Shown: positions 14,284-23,114 of the stretch, piece after piece | Layout of the letters: each line of letters starts with the position of its first letter | Numbering within the stretch: the stretch's first letter is position 1 | From: UMGS1387 sp045541355 | GTDB taxonomy: Bacteria; Bacillota; Clostridia; Oscillospirales; CAG-382 | Reading direction: 5' to 3' | NCBI GenBank assembly: GCA_045541355.1 | Contig: JAZQIW010000114.1 | Span: 1 to 28,093, forward strand | Length of the DNA stretch: 28,093 nucleotides | Notes under the pieces: generated by a model | The model's input: the letters and a program-made list of their open reading frames with translations, nothing else | Databases searched by the model: none | What the model was told of the DNA's origin: nothing | Translations under genes and position numbers: made by a program

Positions 14284-16017
14284 TTATCTCTTCTGCTGTT
14301 CGATGGCACCAAATGCACACATCTTAGAACAAAGGTCGCAGCCTGTACAGAGTGTTGTATCAATTACAGCCTTTCCGTCCTTGAAGCTGATGGCAGGACA
14401 GCCTATCTTCATACAAGCCTTACAGCTCTTACACTTATCGTTATTTACCGTGAAGTATGTATCCTTCTTGACAGACTTTAAAAGAACGCAAGGTCTGCGT
14501 GTTATGATGACTGAAACCTCATCCTTTGAGAGTGAATCCTTGATAGCTGCTTCGAGTTCCTTGATTTCGTTGGGGTCAACAATCTTTATATCCTTTACAC
14601 CAAGTGCTTCCACAACACCCTCAATGCTCATCTTATGTGTAGGCTCATTCTTAAGAGTCATGCCTGTTGCAGGATTCTGCTGGTGACCTGTCATACCCGT
14701 GATGCTGTTATCGCAGATAATTACGGTGGAATGTGCCTTATTATAGACCATATTCATGATGCCTGTAAGACCTGAATGACAGAAGGTTGAATCACCAATA
14801 ACAGCGACAGACTTCTTGGGGTCGATGCCGCCTGATTTATTCATACCGTGAAGACCTGCAACGGATGCACCCATGCAAAGGGTTGTGTCAACAGAGGAAA
14901 GAGGCGGTGCAGAGCCAAGTGTATAACATCCGATATCGCCGCTGACGGTAACGCCCAGCTTCTTGAGTACAAAGAAGAGGCCTCTGTGAGGACAGCCGGG
15001 GCAGAGCACGGGAGGACGGCCGGGAATTTCATCGGAAAGCTTGGCATAGTCGTTTTCTTCACCGAGAAGGCACTTTCTCACAAGCTCCTGTGAAAACTCG
15101 CCGAGTATGGGAAGCTTATTCTTACCGTCACATTCAATGCCCATCGCCTTTACCTGTGTTTCGATAACAGGGTCAAGCTCTTCAACAACAACCACCTTAT
15201 CAACCTTGGAAGCAAATTCGCGAATAAGCTTTTCGGGAAGGGGATTTACAAGTCCCAGCTTTAAATAGGAAGCGTTCTCGCCAAACACCTCTCTTGAATA
15301 CAGGTATGTGGAGCCTGCACAAATAATACCGATTTTGGTATCATTGTATTCGGCTCTGTTGAAGGAGCAGCTATTTGCCCATTCAGCAATATCTGAAAGA
15401 TGCTGTTCAACAACAACGTGTCTCTTTATTGCATTTGCGGGAGCCATAACGTGCTTTGCGATATTCTTTTCATAAGGCTTAATGGTGCTTTCCTGTCTCT
15501 CGCCAAGCTCTACAATGCTCTGGGAATGTGCAACTCTTGTGCTTGTTCTTATAATGAAGGGTGTATCAAACCTTTCGGAAAGAGCAAATGCCTCTCTTGT
15601 AAACACAAGGCAGTCGGTGGAATCGGAGGGTTCAAGCATGGGAAGCTTTGCAGCCATGGCATAATGGCGGCTATCCTGCTCATTCTGTGAGGAATGCATT
15701 CCGGGGTCATCGGCAACGGCAATTACCATACCACCCTCAGCCCCTACATATGCACCTATAAAAAGAGGGTCGCCCGCAACATTAAGACCTACGTGCTTCA
15801 TGGCACAGAAGGAACGTGCTCCGGAAATTGATGCACCAAGAGCTCCTTCCATGGCAACCTTTTCATTGGGTGCCCATTCGGCATAAAGCTCGGGATATTC
15901 CGCGGCATACTCGGTTATTTCGGTACTGGGGGTGCCGGGATAGCTGGATATGAATTTACAGTCGGCTTCATACAGGCCTCTGGCAACAGCTTCGTTGCCA
16001 AGCATGAGTTTTTTCAT
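14284..16017 (-). CDS. iorA: Indolepyruvate ferredoxin oxidoreductase, alpha subunit
   Basis: Catalytic subunit with thiamine diphosphate and iron-sulfur clusters, 577 residues. The N-terminal pyrimidine-binding domain starts MLGNEAVARGLYEA and contains SSYPGTPSTEI. The thiamine diphosphate site includes GDIGCYTLG and GDSTFCHSG with a later CDNSITGMTGHQQNP. At the end sit two [4Fe-4S] motifs: Cys529, 532, 535, 540 and Cys557, 560, 563, 567. All key parts are present. Direction in vivo (aromatic amino-acid breakdown, or reductive synthesis from aryl acids) cannot be told from sequence. Upstream by 55 nt is the NYN gene on the same strand with no hairpin between, so co-transcription is possible. 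Confidence 0.96.
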   Translation of the reverse strand: MKKLMLGNEAVARGLYEADCKFISSYPGTPSTEITEYAAEYPELYAEWAPNEKVAMEGALGASISGARSFCAMKHVGLNVAGDPLFIGAYVGAEGGMVIAVADDPGMHSSQNEQDSRHYAMAAKLPMLEPSDSTDCLVFTREAFALSERFDTPFIIRTSTRVAHSQSIVELGERQESTIKPYEKNIAKHVMAPANAIKRHVVVEQHLSDIAEWANSCSFNRAEYNDTKIGIICAGSTYLYSREVFGENASYLKLGLVNPLPEKLIREFASKVDKVVVVEELDPVIETQVKAMGIECDGKNKLPILGEFSQELVRKCLLGEENDYAKLSDEIPGRPPVLCPGCPHRGLFFVLKKLGVTVSGDIGCYTLGSAPPLSSVDTTLCMGASVAGLHGMNKSGGIDPKKSVAVIGDSTFCHSGLTGIMNMVYNKAHSTVIICDNSITGMTGHQQNPATGMTLKNEPTHKMSIEGVVEALGVKDIKIVDPNEIKELEAAIKDSLSKDEVSVIITRRPCVLLKSVKKDTYFTVNNDKCKSCKACMKIGCPAISFKDGKAVIDTTLCTGCDLCSKMCAFGAIEQQKR

Positions 16018-16072
16018 TGTTTTCAGTCCTTTTATAATAGTGTTTTTTCTTCAATAAATATATTATATATAA

Positions 16073-16846
16073 CTACGGCTTGAAAATGCCGTCATCCGCC
16101 GCTTTTTCATAATCGGTTTTGAGAAGGCGGACACGGCGTTTATTAATCTTTACCTCGTACTGCGATATATAGCCTTTTTCAATAAGCTTTTCAAGTGCAA
16201 GCTTTACCTTTTCCTCTTTTACATTATACTTTGCCGCAACGGCGGGAACGGTTTTTAAAAACGTGGGGCGTGCATTTTTCTGCCCCTTTTCAAGCTCATA
16301 CAGGCTTTTTAATACATACTCGCATTCGACGGGCAAAAGCTTCTTCTTCTCGGGCACTTCAATAAATGCACTTGCAGCCTGCTTAAGCTGCCCCGAAAAA
16401 GCATTCTTTACCCCGTATACCACAACATTTTTTTTGCAGGAATTCTTTAAAAACAGTACAGCAGACGAAAAATGACCGTCTCCCGTAAAAATAACATAAG
16501 TATCAATTTCCTTATCCAAAAAGGCACTTCTGTAAATATGGTCAAGCATTATAAAATCAGTGAAGTCCTTTTTATAATGTCCGCCGCCATTATTCGTTTC
16601 AACTATTTTATTTGTAAAGCCGCGGATTTTATGCATCTCGTTTGCCAACGATGGGTTTGAAAAATCACCGAAAAAGGCAAACTCGCATATTTCATATTCC
16701 TCGGACAGCTCATCGGACAGCTGTTTTATATCAGGCTTTAATCCGAAGTTTCTGTCAAGGGCTATATACCAGTGCTCAAAATCAACAAACACTGCTGCTT
16801 TCTTTTTTATGCTCTTTTTTGCAAAAAGCTTTGTAAATACCGACAA
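16073..16846 (-). CDS. NYN-domain (PIN-like) putative ribonuclease with C-terminal winged-helix-like region
   Basis: A LabA/DUF88-like NYN domain covers residues 16-165 of 257. Acidic residues in AVFVDFEHW (Asp22), KKDFTDFIMLDH (Asp94, Asp97, Asp102) and FTGDGHFSS (Asp123) match the metal-site pattern of the family. The last motif is usually SGDSDF or SGDGDF; here a histidine (His125) replaces the final aspartate. Residues 170-250 look like a winged helix (KTVPAVAAKYNVKEEKVKLALEKLIEKGYI), which may bind nucleic acid. The start is TTG, with AAAGGAGG 13 nt upstream and no in-frame ATG near. A candidate -10 (TATAAT, complement of 16909-16914) lacks a good -35. An RNase role is family inference; the target is unknown. 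Confidence 0.85.
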   Translation of the reverse strand: MSVFTKLFAKKSIKKKAAVFVDFEHWYIALDRNFGLKPDIKQLSDELSEEYEICEFAFFGDFSNPSLANEMHKIRGFTNKIVETNNGGGHYKKDFTDFIMLDHIYRSAFLDKEIDTYVIFTGDGHFSSAVLFLKNSCKKNVVVYGVKNAFSGQLKQAASAFIEVPEKKKLLPVECEYVLKSLYELEKGQKNARPTFLKTVPAVAAKYNVKEEKVKLALEKLIEKGYISQYEVKINKRRVRLLKTDYEKAADDGIFKP

Positions 16847-17032
16847 ATCCTATCTCTTACCTCCTTTCCCGAAAGTTTTATTCATTCCTGCCAAGCATAT
16901 CGGTATACATTATACAGTATATCACACCAAAATGCTTTTTTCTTCATTATTTTATTAATATTTCATTTTTTTTACTGTTTTCGTACTGTTTATACAAAAA
17001 TATATACAAACATTAAACATTTTAATTGATGA

Positions 17033-17061
17033 TTGACAAGCATATTTTTTTATGGTAGAAT
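17033..17061 (+). promoter_or_regulatory. Promoter of the secreted beta-helix protein gene
   Basis: TTGACA (17033-17038), 17 nt, TAGAAT (17056-17061), with TGG before the -10. The transcript start near 17068 leaves a leader of about 50 nt. Confidence 0.75.
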
Positions 17062-17080
17062 AATTGTGTATCTTTATGTT

Positions 17081-17121
17081 AAGGAGGAAGTATGCCCTTC
17101 GGCATACTAAGTAAACGATGA
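17081..17121 (+). promoter_or_regulatory. Leader with strong ribosome site, start-proximal hairpin and 9-codon ORF
   Basis: AAGGAGG (17081-17087) is 30 nt from the main ATG (17118), too far for direct use. Between them is a perfect 8-bp hairpin AGTATGCC/GGCATACT (17089-17108, loop CTTC). An ATG inside its first arm (17092) opens a 9-codon frame (MPFGILSKR) whose TGA overlaps the main ATG as ATGA. So either the hairpin brings the ribosome site to about 10 nt from the ATG, or the small frame is translated and couples to the main gene. Confidence 0.6.
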
Positions 17122-20100
17122 AAAAAGTATTATCCGCAATTATCGCTGCATCGCTTGCCGCAACCCTCTGTGCTCAGTCTGTTTTGGCTGCGCCCACAGC
17201 ATCGGCAACGGTAGAGACGGCAGACGAATATATTTCCGGCTCTGTTTCCGTAACAGAGGACAAAGATGCAAGCACTCTTGCACCTGCAGGTCCTTCTCTT
17301 ACATCTGTTATTGAGACGGCAGACGAAACAGTGGAAAACTTTGGAAGGCCCGATATACCCGACGGTGCTATGCTCATGGGCATACTCGAGGGTGAGGGAA
17401 CAAAAGAATCCCCCTATCTTATTTCCGACGCCGAAACACTTGAATATTTCGCTGACAGCATCAACAGCGGCGTTGACACATACGCTCACTACAAGCTGAC
17501 AGCCGACATCGACCTTGGCGGCGCCGAGTGGACACCGGTAGGTTTTGCAACAGGCACAACCTCAAACACCGATTACGCTCAGGCTTTCTGCGGTGTTTTC
17601 GACGGTGACGGTCATACCGTTTCAAACTTCACAATCACCCGTGACGATACTCCTTACATAGGCTTCTTCGGTTTTATCAGAAACGGTGTCGTAAAAAACC
17701 TTACACTTGACAGCTTTAGCATAAATGTTGAAAGCGAAAGCAGAGACAAATTATATGTCGGCGGTATTGCAGGCCGTGTCGTTTCCCTTGAGGCACACAG
17801 CAAAAGCGAGCTTACAAACTGTTCTGTTACAAACGCACAGATTGATGCATACAACATGGGTACTGTTTACGCAGGCGGTATCATAGGCTCTGCGGTTGCA
17901 GACGACTCTGTGGGTGCTACAATTTCTCTTACCTTTGTTGAAGCCGACGGCGACCTTAACATATCCTCAAAGGCTGTTGACTACGCAAAGCCCGCAACTC
18001 AGTTCACAGCGGCGGTCGAACACATTGTTGCAGCAGGCGGTGTTATCGGTTACTACGGTGCCCAGACCCGTTCCGTTATCAGAATGAGAAACTCCTCCTT
18101 CTCGGGTAACGTAAAGGTTAACAATCTTTCTACTCCCTATGTATTCTCCTATGCAGGCGGTGTTATAGGTGAGCTTGTAACATATGCAGACACAAAAACT
18201 CCCGACGGCACCTGCTACATCAACTCCTGCTATTCAGACGGCTATGTTGAGGCACAGGGTATAATCTCGGCATTTGCGGCAGGCTTTGCGGCAATGACCT
18301 GGCAGAGACTTCCCGGCATCTACATTGACGACTGTTATTCTTCCGCCGATGCTTATGTTTTATCTCAGATGTATGACACAACAACAGGCGGTTTCATCGG
18401 CTTCCTTAACTTCTCGCAATTCTCCTCCTCCTTTGCAAAATCAGTAACAAACTGCTATGCATCGGGCGATGCAATTGACATAAACTTCAAGAACGGTGTT
18501 GGCAGAGTATCCTACGCAGGTGGATTTGTCGGTTATTCAACCGGCGGTGTATTCAGAAACTGCTTCAAGCTTGCATCCCAGTCTGTAATGGGTGAGGCAA
18601 GCGACAGATTCATTGACGGTCTTCCCGTTCTTTCACCCGAGCAGGCTTCCGACAAGAGCAGCTATTCGGGATTTGACTTTACAAACACCTGGTCCATAAG
18701 CCCCGAATACGTTTACCCCTATCCTACCCTTCTTGAAAAGGCAGGCTATGTAAACTTTTACAGCGAAGGCGCTTTCTACGGCGACTATGCATTTGCCCCC
18801 GGCGGTGCTGTTATCGCACCCGCGGAAAACCCCGAAAAGGCTCCCACTATCGAGCACGTATTTGTATTTAAGCACTGGTCGATTGAAGAAGAGGGCGAAG
18901 CCTTTGACTTTGAAACAATTCTCACAGAAACAACAAACCTCTATGCCGTTTACGAAAAGCAGGTTCGTTCTTACAAGGTAAGCTTCCTTGCAGACGGTGT
19001 TTCTTACATTCCCGATGCACTTATTCCCTACGGCGAATCGGTAGTAGCTCCCTCGGGTATTCCTACAAAGGAAGAAAACGAAAGATTCTACTACGAATTC
19101 CTCTACTGGTCGGATGCACCCGACGGAAACAAGTTTACCTTTGACGGCTACACCGTTTCGGGTGACGTTACCTTCTATGCGATATTTAACGAAATAGACA
19201 AGACGGCTTGGAAGGGCGAAATATCCGAAAGCTTCTCCGAAGGCAACGGTACTGCGGCAACTCCTTATGTAATCAACTCCAGCGGAGATTTTGCCCTCTT
19301 CGCAAAGCTTATAAATGAAGGTGCCGAGGGCTATGCCTCCAACGTATACTACAAGCTCGGTGCAGATATTAACCTCGGAAACAATTTCTGGATTCCCATC
19401 GGTTCTCCCGAGTATCCCTTTAGCGGAAGCTTTGACGGCGACGGCTATACAATCAAAAACTATAAGGTAGCTCCTCAGCCCTATGCGGGACTTTTCGGCT
19501 ACATCTACAACGGTAACGTAAAGAACGTTCACCTTTCGAACTTTGACATCAGCTTTAATTTTGACTGCACAGATGCCAGCATATATGCCGGCGGTCTTGC
19601 AGGTTATGTTGAGGTAAAGGCTGACAGCTGTGAAATCTCGGGTATCCGTGTCGATGCTTCAAAGTTCTATGTTGAATCAAACGCAAAGAATGTTTGTGCA
19701 GGTAACATCATCGGCTCCGGAACTTCCGGTTCAAGAGGTGCAAGACTTGTTATAAAGAACAGCTTTGCAACAAGTCCCGTAACCGTCATTAACAAGCAGG
19801 GCTACGGCTATGCAGGCGGTCTTGTAGGAAAGCTCGATACAGAATCCAGCGGTTTATCCTACATTACACACTGCTACTACACAGGCGCTATTGCATCAAC
19901 CAGCATCAACTCCTCAAGAGCAGGCGGTCTTGTAGGTTATCTCTACTCCCACGGAAGCGGATTTTCACCCGAAACAAGCTCCCTTGCAGCAGACGATACC
20001 GACACCATGATTTTCAGCTCCTTTGCAATCGCCAGTGTTTACTCGAAATCCGAGAAGTATTTCTCCAAAGTAGGTAAAATTGTCGGCGAGGTTGCAACAT

Positions 20101-20624
20101 TTGCAAGCTGTGATACGGAAACAGTACGTTATCTCAACAGAAGAGATTCCGAGGGTCTTATAGTTATCACTCCCGCAGAGGAAACCATAGAAGGTGCAGC
20201 GGAATCGCTTGAAAATCTTACAAGCGAAAGCTTCCTTTCCGAAAGACTCGGCTTTGACTTTGAGAGCACATGGATTATGCTTGAAGATTCGGACTATCCC
20301 GTTCTTCAGTGTATGCTCCTTGACAAGCCTGTACTTGAAATTGTTCGTGTACAGCGCGAGGGCAACGGCGTTCACGCTACAATCAATGCCTTTGCAAAAG
20401 CTCAGAAGTATATGCTTATGGTTACTGTATTCAACGAACACAACCAGCTTATGAAGCTTGAAAGAATTATGGTTGAAAATCAGAAGGAGCGCAGAGAATT
20501 CAATCTCGAATATGCAAACCTTCCCGGTGCTTCAAGAATTTCCGTTTCTGCAATTGACGCGGCAAGTTTAAAGCCGCTTCTCCCTGTGGCAAACCAAGAA
20601 TTTGCCTTTCCCATGGCAGAATAA
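17118..20624 (+). CDS. Large secreted protein: two GLUG-like beta-helix modules around two InlB-type repeats
   Basis: A secreted protein of 1168 residues with a clear signal peptide (about 1-24, ending SVLA). An N-terminal beta-helix module (about 88-530) opens with GTKESPYLISDAETLEYFA and DGDGHTVSNF, followed by several YAGGxxG (GLUG-like) turns. Two InlB/Listeria-Bacteroides-type repeats (Flg_new-like) follow at about 544-617 and 619-693. A second beta-helix module (about 700-1070) starts GNGTAATPYVINSSGDFALFA and repeats the same plan (FDGDGYTIKNY, AGLFGYIYNGNVKNV), evidence of an internal duplication. The last 100 residues look like a beta-sandwich. No LPXTG, SLH or C-terminal helix is visible, so attachment to the wall is unclear. 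Role is probably adhesion or glycan binding (inference). It is a single-gene unit with its own promoter and terminator. Confidence 0.85.
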   Translation: MKKVLSAIIAASLAATLCAQSVLAAPTASATVETADEYISGSVSVTEDKDASTLAPAGPSLTSVIETADETVENFGRPDIPDGAMLMGILEGEGTKESPYLISDAETLEYFADSINSGVDTYAHYKLTADIDLGGAEWTPVGFATGTTSNTDYAQAFCGVFDGDGHTVSNFTITRDDTPYIGFFGFIRNGVVKNLTLDSFSINVESESRDKLYVGGIAGRVVSLEAHSKSELTNCSVTNAQIDAYNMGTVYAGGIIGSAVADDSVGATISLTFVEADGDLNISSKAVDYAKPATQFTAAVEHIVAAGGVIGYYGAQTRSVIRMRNSSFSGNVKVNNLSTPYVFSYAGGVIGELVTYADTKTPDGTCYINSCYSDGYVEAQGIISAFAAGFAAMTWQRLPGIYIDDCYSSADAYVLSQMYDTTTGGFIGFLNFSQFSSSFAKSVTNCYASGDAIDINFKNGVGRVSYAGGFVGYSTGGVFRNCFKLASQSVMGEASDRFIDGLPVLSPEQASDKSSYSGFDFTNTWSISPEYVYPYPTLLEKAGYVNFYSEGAFYGDYAFAPGGAVIAPAENPEKAPTIEHVFVFKHWSIEEEGEAFDFETILTETTNLYAVYEKQVRSYKVSFLADGVSYIPDALIPYGESVVAPSGIPTKEENERFYYEFLYWSDAPDGNKFTFDGYTVSGDVTFYAIFNEIDKTAWKGEISESFSEGNGTAATPYVINSSGDFALFAKLINEGAEGYASNVYYKLGADINLGNNFWIPIGSPEYPFSGSFDGDGYTIKNYKVAPQPYAGLFGYIYNGNVKNVHLSNFDISFNFDCTDASIYAGGLAGYVEVKADSCEISGIRVDASKFYVESNAKNVCAGNIIGSGTSGSRGARLVIKNSFATSPVTVINKQGYGYAGGLVGKLDTESSGLSYITHCYYTGAIASTSINSSRAGGLVGYLYSHGSGFSPETSSLAADDTDTMIFSSFAIASVYSKSEKYFSKVGKIVGEVATFASCDTETVRYLNRRDSEGLIVITPAEETIEGAAESLENLTSESFLSERLGFDFESTWIMLEDSDYPVLQCMLLDKPVLEIVRVQREGNGVHATINAFAKAQKYMLMVTVFNEHNQLMKLERIMVENQKERREFNLEYANLPGASRISVSAIDAASLKPLLPVANQEFAFPMAE

Positions 20625-20647
20625 AACTATAAAGCACATGAAAGATG

Positions 20648-20682
20648 ACGGGGTATCCGATGGATATCCCGTTTCTTTATAT
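20648..20682 (+). terminator. Intrinsic terminator of the beta-helix protein gene
   Basis: ACGGGGTATCC (20648-20658) pairs with GGATATCCCGT (20662-20672), with one wobble, loop GAT, followed by TTCTTTATATTTT. It lies 24 nt after the stop. Confidence 0.75.
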
Positions 20683-20776
20683 TTTCATCTCTTTTACGCC
20701 GTTTTTTTGTGCAAAGTGCAACAACATTCATCAAAAGTATGGGAGATAAATAGGACAATTTTGTATAATTTGCCTC

Positions 20777-20805
20777 TTGTCAAATACGCCAAAATATTGT
20801 ATAAT
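20777..20805 (+). promoter_or_regulatory. Promoter of the liv operon
   Basis: TTGTCA (20777-20782), 17 nt, TATAAT (20800-20805), preceded by TTG. A second TTGTATAATTT lies 36 nt upstream (20761-20771) but has no good -35. Transcript start is expected near 20812. Confidence 0.8.
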
Positions 20806-20822
20806 TTATCAGTAAGCAGAGA

Positions 20823-20862
20823 GGGTTCACGACAACAATATACGTTGTGAGCCCTTTTGTTT
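20823..20862 (+). terminator. Terminator-like hairpin in the livK leader (attenuator candidate)
   Basis: GGGTTCACGAC (20823-20833) pairs with GTTGTGAGCCC (20844-20854) over 11 bp with two wobbles and a 10-nt loop. TTTTGTTT follows. It starts only about 11 nt after the expected transcript start and ends 30 nt before livK, whose ribosome site is AAAGGAG. As read it would stop most transcripts unless something prevents it; no leader peptide precedes it. Confidence 0.65.
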
Positions 20863-20892
20863 AACCAATACACTTTAAAGGAGTAAAACACA

Positions 20893-22098
20893 ATGAAAAA
20901 GTTTCTCGCAATTCTTCTCGCAAGCCTTATGGTTGTAACAATGTTTGCATCCTGTGCAGGCGAAAAGACAAATGACGGCGAAAAAGAAGCCGGCGACATC
21001 GTAATCGGCGCAATCGCTCCTCTTACAGGTTCCGTATCCGTATACGGTACTTCCGTACAGAAGGGCTTTGAGATTGCTATTGAAGAAATCAATGCAGGCG
21101 GCGGCATCCTCGGCGGCAGAAAGCTCGTTCTCAATTCCAAGGACGACCAGGGTACTGCAACTGAAACAGTTAACGCTTTTAACACTCTTCTCAGCGAAGG
21201 TGTTACACTTATCGGCGGTGCTGTTACTTCCGGCTGTACTTCTTCCATCACAAACATGGCTAACGAAGAAGGCGTAGTTCTTATCTCGCCCTCCGCTACT
21301 GCCGACACAGTTACAACAGAAGACGACTTCGTTTTCCGTTCCTGCTATTCCGACTCCAACCAGGGTGCTATGGCTGCTAAGTTTGCCAAGGATCAGGGTT
21401 ATGACGAGGTTGGCGTTCTCTACTGCAGCGCAGATACATATTCCAAGGGTATGTACGATGCATTCAAGGTTGCATGTGAAGAATACGACGTTGAAATCGT
21501 TATTGAAGAATCAAGTGCTGCTGTTGACGTAACAGAGTACACAAACCAGCTTTCCGCTATTGCTGAAAGCGGCGTTGAATTCCTCTTTGCTCCCTACTAC
21601 TACGACGTAGTAGCTCCTAACATCGTTCCTCAGGCAAGAGAAGCAGGCTACAACGGCATCATCATGGGTGCTGACGGTTATGACGGATGTATCGGTCTCA
21701 TCAGCGAAGGCAGCGACCTTTCTGCTTGGGAAAACGTTCTCTTCACAAACCACTATGATCCCGCTTCCGAAAACGAATCTGTTAAGAAGTTCGTTGCTGC
21801 TTTTGAAGCTAAGTACGGCGAAACTCCTACATCCTTCGCAGCTCTTGCATATGACGCTATGTATATGCTCGCAGCAGCTATCGAAACAGCAGGCACAGCA
21901 GATGACGCTCAGGCTGTAAGAGATGCTCTCGCAGCAACAGAAGGCTTTGCAGGTGTAACAGGCACATTCAGCCTCGACGAATCCGGTACTCCTATCAAGG
22001 GTGCGGCTATCATCAGCTACACAGTTGACGACATGGGTACAGAAGATGCTTCTGATGACGCTGTTGTTACAAAGTTCGTTACAGACGTTGCTCTTTAA
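20893..22098 (+). CDS. livK: Branched-chain amino-acid ABC transporter, substrate-binding lipoprotein
   Basis: Captures branched-chain amino acids (Leu/Ile/Val type) outside the cell and hands them to LivHM. A lipoprotein signal peptide ends in FASC with Cys21 as the lipid anchor, then a short polar linker. The type I periplasmic-binding fold starts IVIGAIAPLTGSVSVYG, and GAVTSGCTSSITNMANEEGVVLISPSAT is typical of the family. Length 401 residues. First gene of livKHMGF. A hairpin precedes it and another follows it, which fits tight control and excess of binding protein over the membrane parts. Exact ligand is not provable from sequence; amide or short peptide uptake (as in urt systems) is a less likely alternative. 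Confidence 0.93.
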   Translation: MKKFLAILLASLMVVTMFASCAGEKTNDGEKEAGDIVIGAIAPLTGSVSVYGTSVQKGFEIAIEEINAGGGILGGRKLVLNSKDDQGTATETVNAFNTLLSEGVTLIGGAVTSGCTSSITNMANEEGVVLISPSATADTVTTEDDFVFRSCYSDSNQGAMAAKFAKDQGYDEVGVLYCSADTYSKGMYDAFKVACEEYDVEIVIEESSAAVDVTEYTNQLSAIAESGVEFLFAPYYYDVVAPNIVPQAREAGYNGIIMGADGYDGCIGLISEGSDLSAWENVLFTNHYDPASENESVKKFVAAFEAKYGETPTSFAALAYDAMYMLAAAIETAGTADDAQAVRDALAATEGFAGVTGTFSLDESGTPIKGAAIISYTVDDMGTEDASDDAVVTKFVTDVAL

Positions 22099-22131
22099 TT
22101 GAACGTATAAGCCAATTACGGTAATATTTTT

Positions 22132-22168
22132 GGAGAGGTTCATACTCACTTTTTGAACCTCTCCTTTT
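22132..22168 (+). terminator. Hairpin between livK and livH, partial terminator or 3' stabiliser
   Basis: GGAGAGGTTCA (22132-22142) pairs perfectly with TGAACCTCTCC (22154-22164), followed by TTTTAG. The 11-bp stem and short T-run suit partial read-through, leaving livK mRNA in excess over livHMGF. Confidence 0.7.
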
Positions 22169-22217
22169 AGTCTGAAAGCACTTTTTCAACTCCTTTAACC
22201 CGAAAGGTGGAAACACA

Positions 22218-23114
22218 ATGTCCGATTTTCTTCAAATGCTCATAACCGGCCTAAAGCTCGGCAGTGTATATGCGCTGATTGCTCTCGGCTACACCATGGT
22301 TTACGGCATTATTCGTCTTATAAATTTCGCCCACGGTGATTTTATCATGGTCGGCGGCTACACTCTTATTTTTTCATTCCCCGTTTTCTACAACATGGGG
22401 CTTCCCCTCTGGATGGCAATAATTGCCGCTATTATCGTTTGTGCGACAGTGGGTATTCTTGTTGAGCTTCTTGCTTACCGTCCCATCAGAAAAAAGGGTA
22501 CGGGTATGTCGGCTCTTATTACGGCAATTTCCATGAGCTTTCTTCTTCAGAATCTTGCTCAGGCAATCCCTGCCATAGGCCCGGACCCCAAATCCTTCAG
22601 AACAATTTTCCCGTCCAAGACAATAAGCATCGGCTCTGTTAAAATCGACTTTCTTACAATTCTCACAATCGTTGTATGCGGCATTATTATGATTGCCCTT
22701 CAGCTTTTTGTAAAGAAAACAAAGCTCGGTCGTGCAATGCGTGCCGTTTCCGAGGACAAGCAGGCTGCCATTGTTACGGGTATCAATGTAAACAAGACTA
22801 TCATTATAACCTTTGCCATAGGTGCAAGCCTTGCGGCGGTTGCAGCCCTTATGTATTTCTCACAGTACAAGCAGGTAAGAATCACCTCCGGTTCAATCCC
22901 CGGTCTTCAGGCGTTTATTGCAGCTGTTCTCGGCGGTATCGGAATTATCCCCGGTGCCATGCTCGGCGGCTTTATCATCGGTCTTGCCGAATCCTTTGTA
23001 ACAAGCTACATTTCATCAAGTCTTGCGTCGGCATTTGTTTATCTTATTCTCATTATTGTACTTATTATCAAGCCCTCGGGTATTCTTGGAAAGAATGTAG
23101 GTGAAAAGGTATGA
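22218..23114 (+). CDS. livH: Branched-chain amino-acid ABC transporter permease LivH
   Basis: Integral membrane permease of 298 residues with about eight hydrophobic segments. The family motif LGYTMVYGIIRLINFAHGDF is near the N-terminus, and AVSEDKQAAIVTGINVNKTI is the cytoplasmic loop that contacts the ATPases. AAAGGTGG precedes the ATG. Its TGA overlaps the livM ATG (ATGA), so the two permeases are made in a coupled way. Confidence 0.95.
   Translation: MSDFLQMLITGLKLGSVYALIALGYTMVYGIIRLINFAHGDFIMVGGYTLIFSFPVFYNMGLPLWMAIIAAIIVCATVGILVELLAYRPIRKKGTGMSALITAISMSFLLQNLAQAIPAIGPDPKSFRTIFPSKTISIGSVKIDFLTILTIVVCGIIMIALQLFVKKTKLGRAMRAVSEDKQAAIVTGINVNKTIIITFAIGASLAAVAALMYFSQYKQVRITSGSIPGLQAFIAAVLGGIGIIPGAMLGGFIIGLAESFVTSYISSSLASAFVYLILIIVLIIKPSGILGKNVGEKV

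Noticed and set aside
18633..19532. Long antisense open frame (299 codons) inside the beta-helix gene
   Set aside because: Shadow of a GC-biased repetitive coding region; no ribosome site, no domain, cysteine-rich composition typical of shadow frames.
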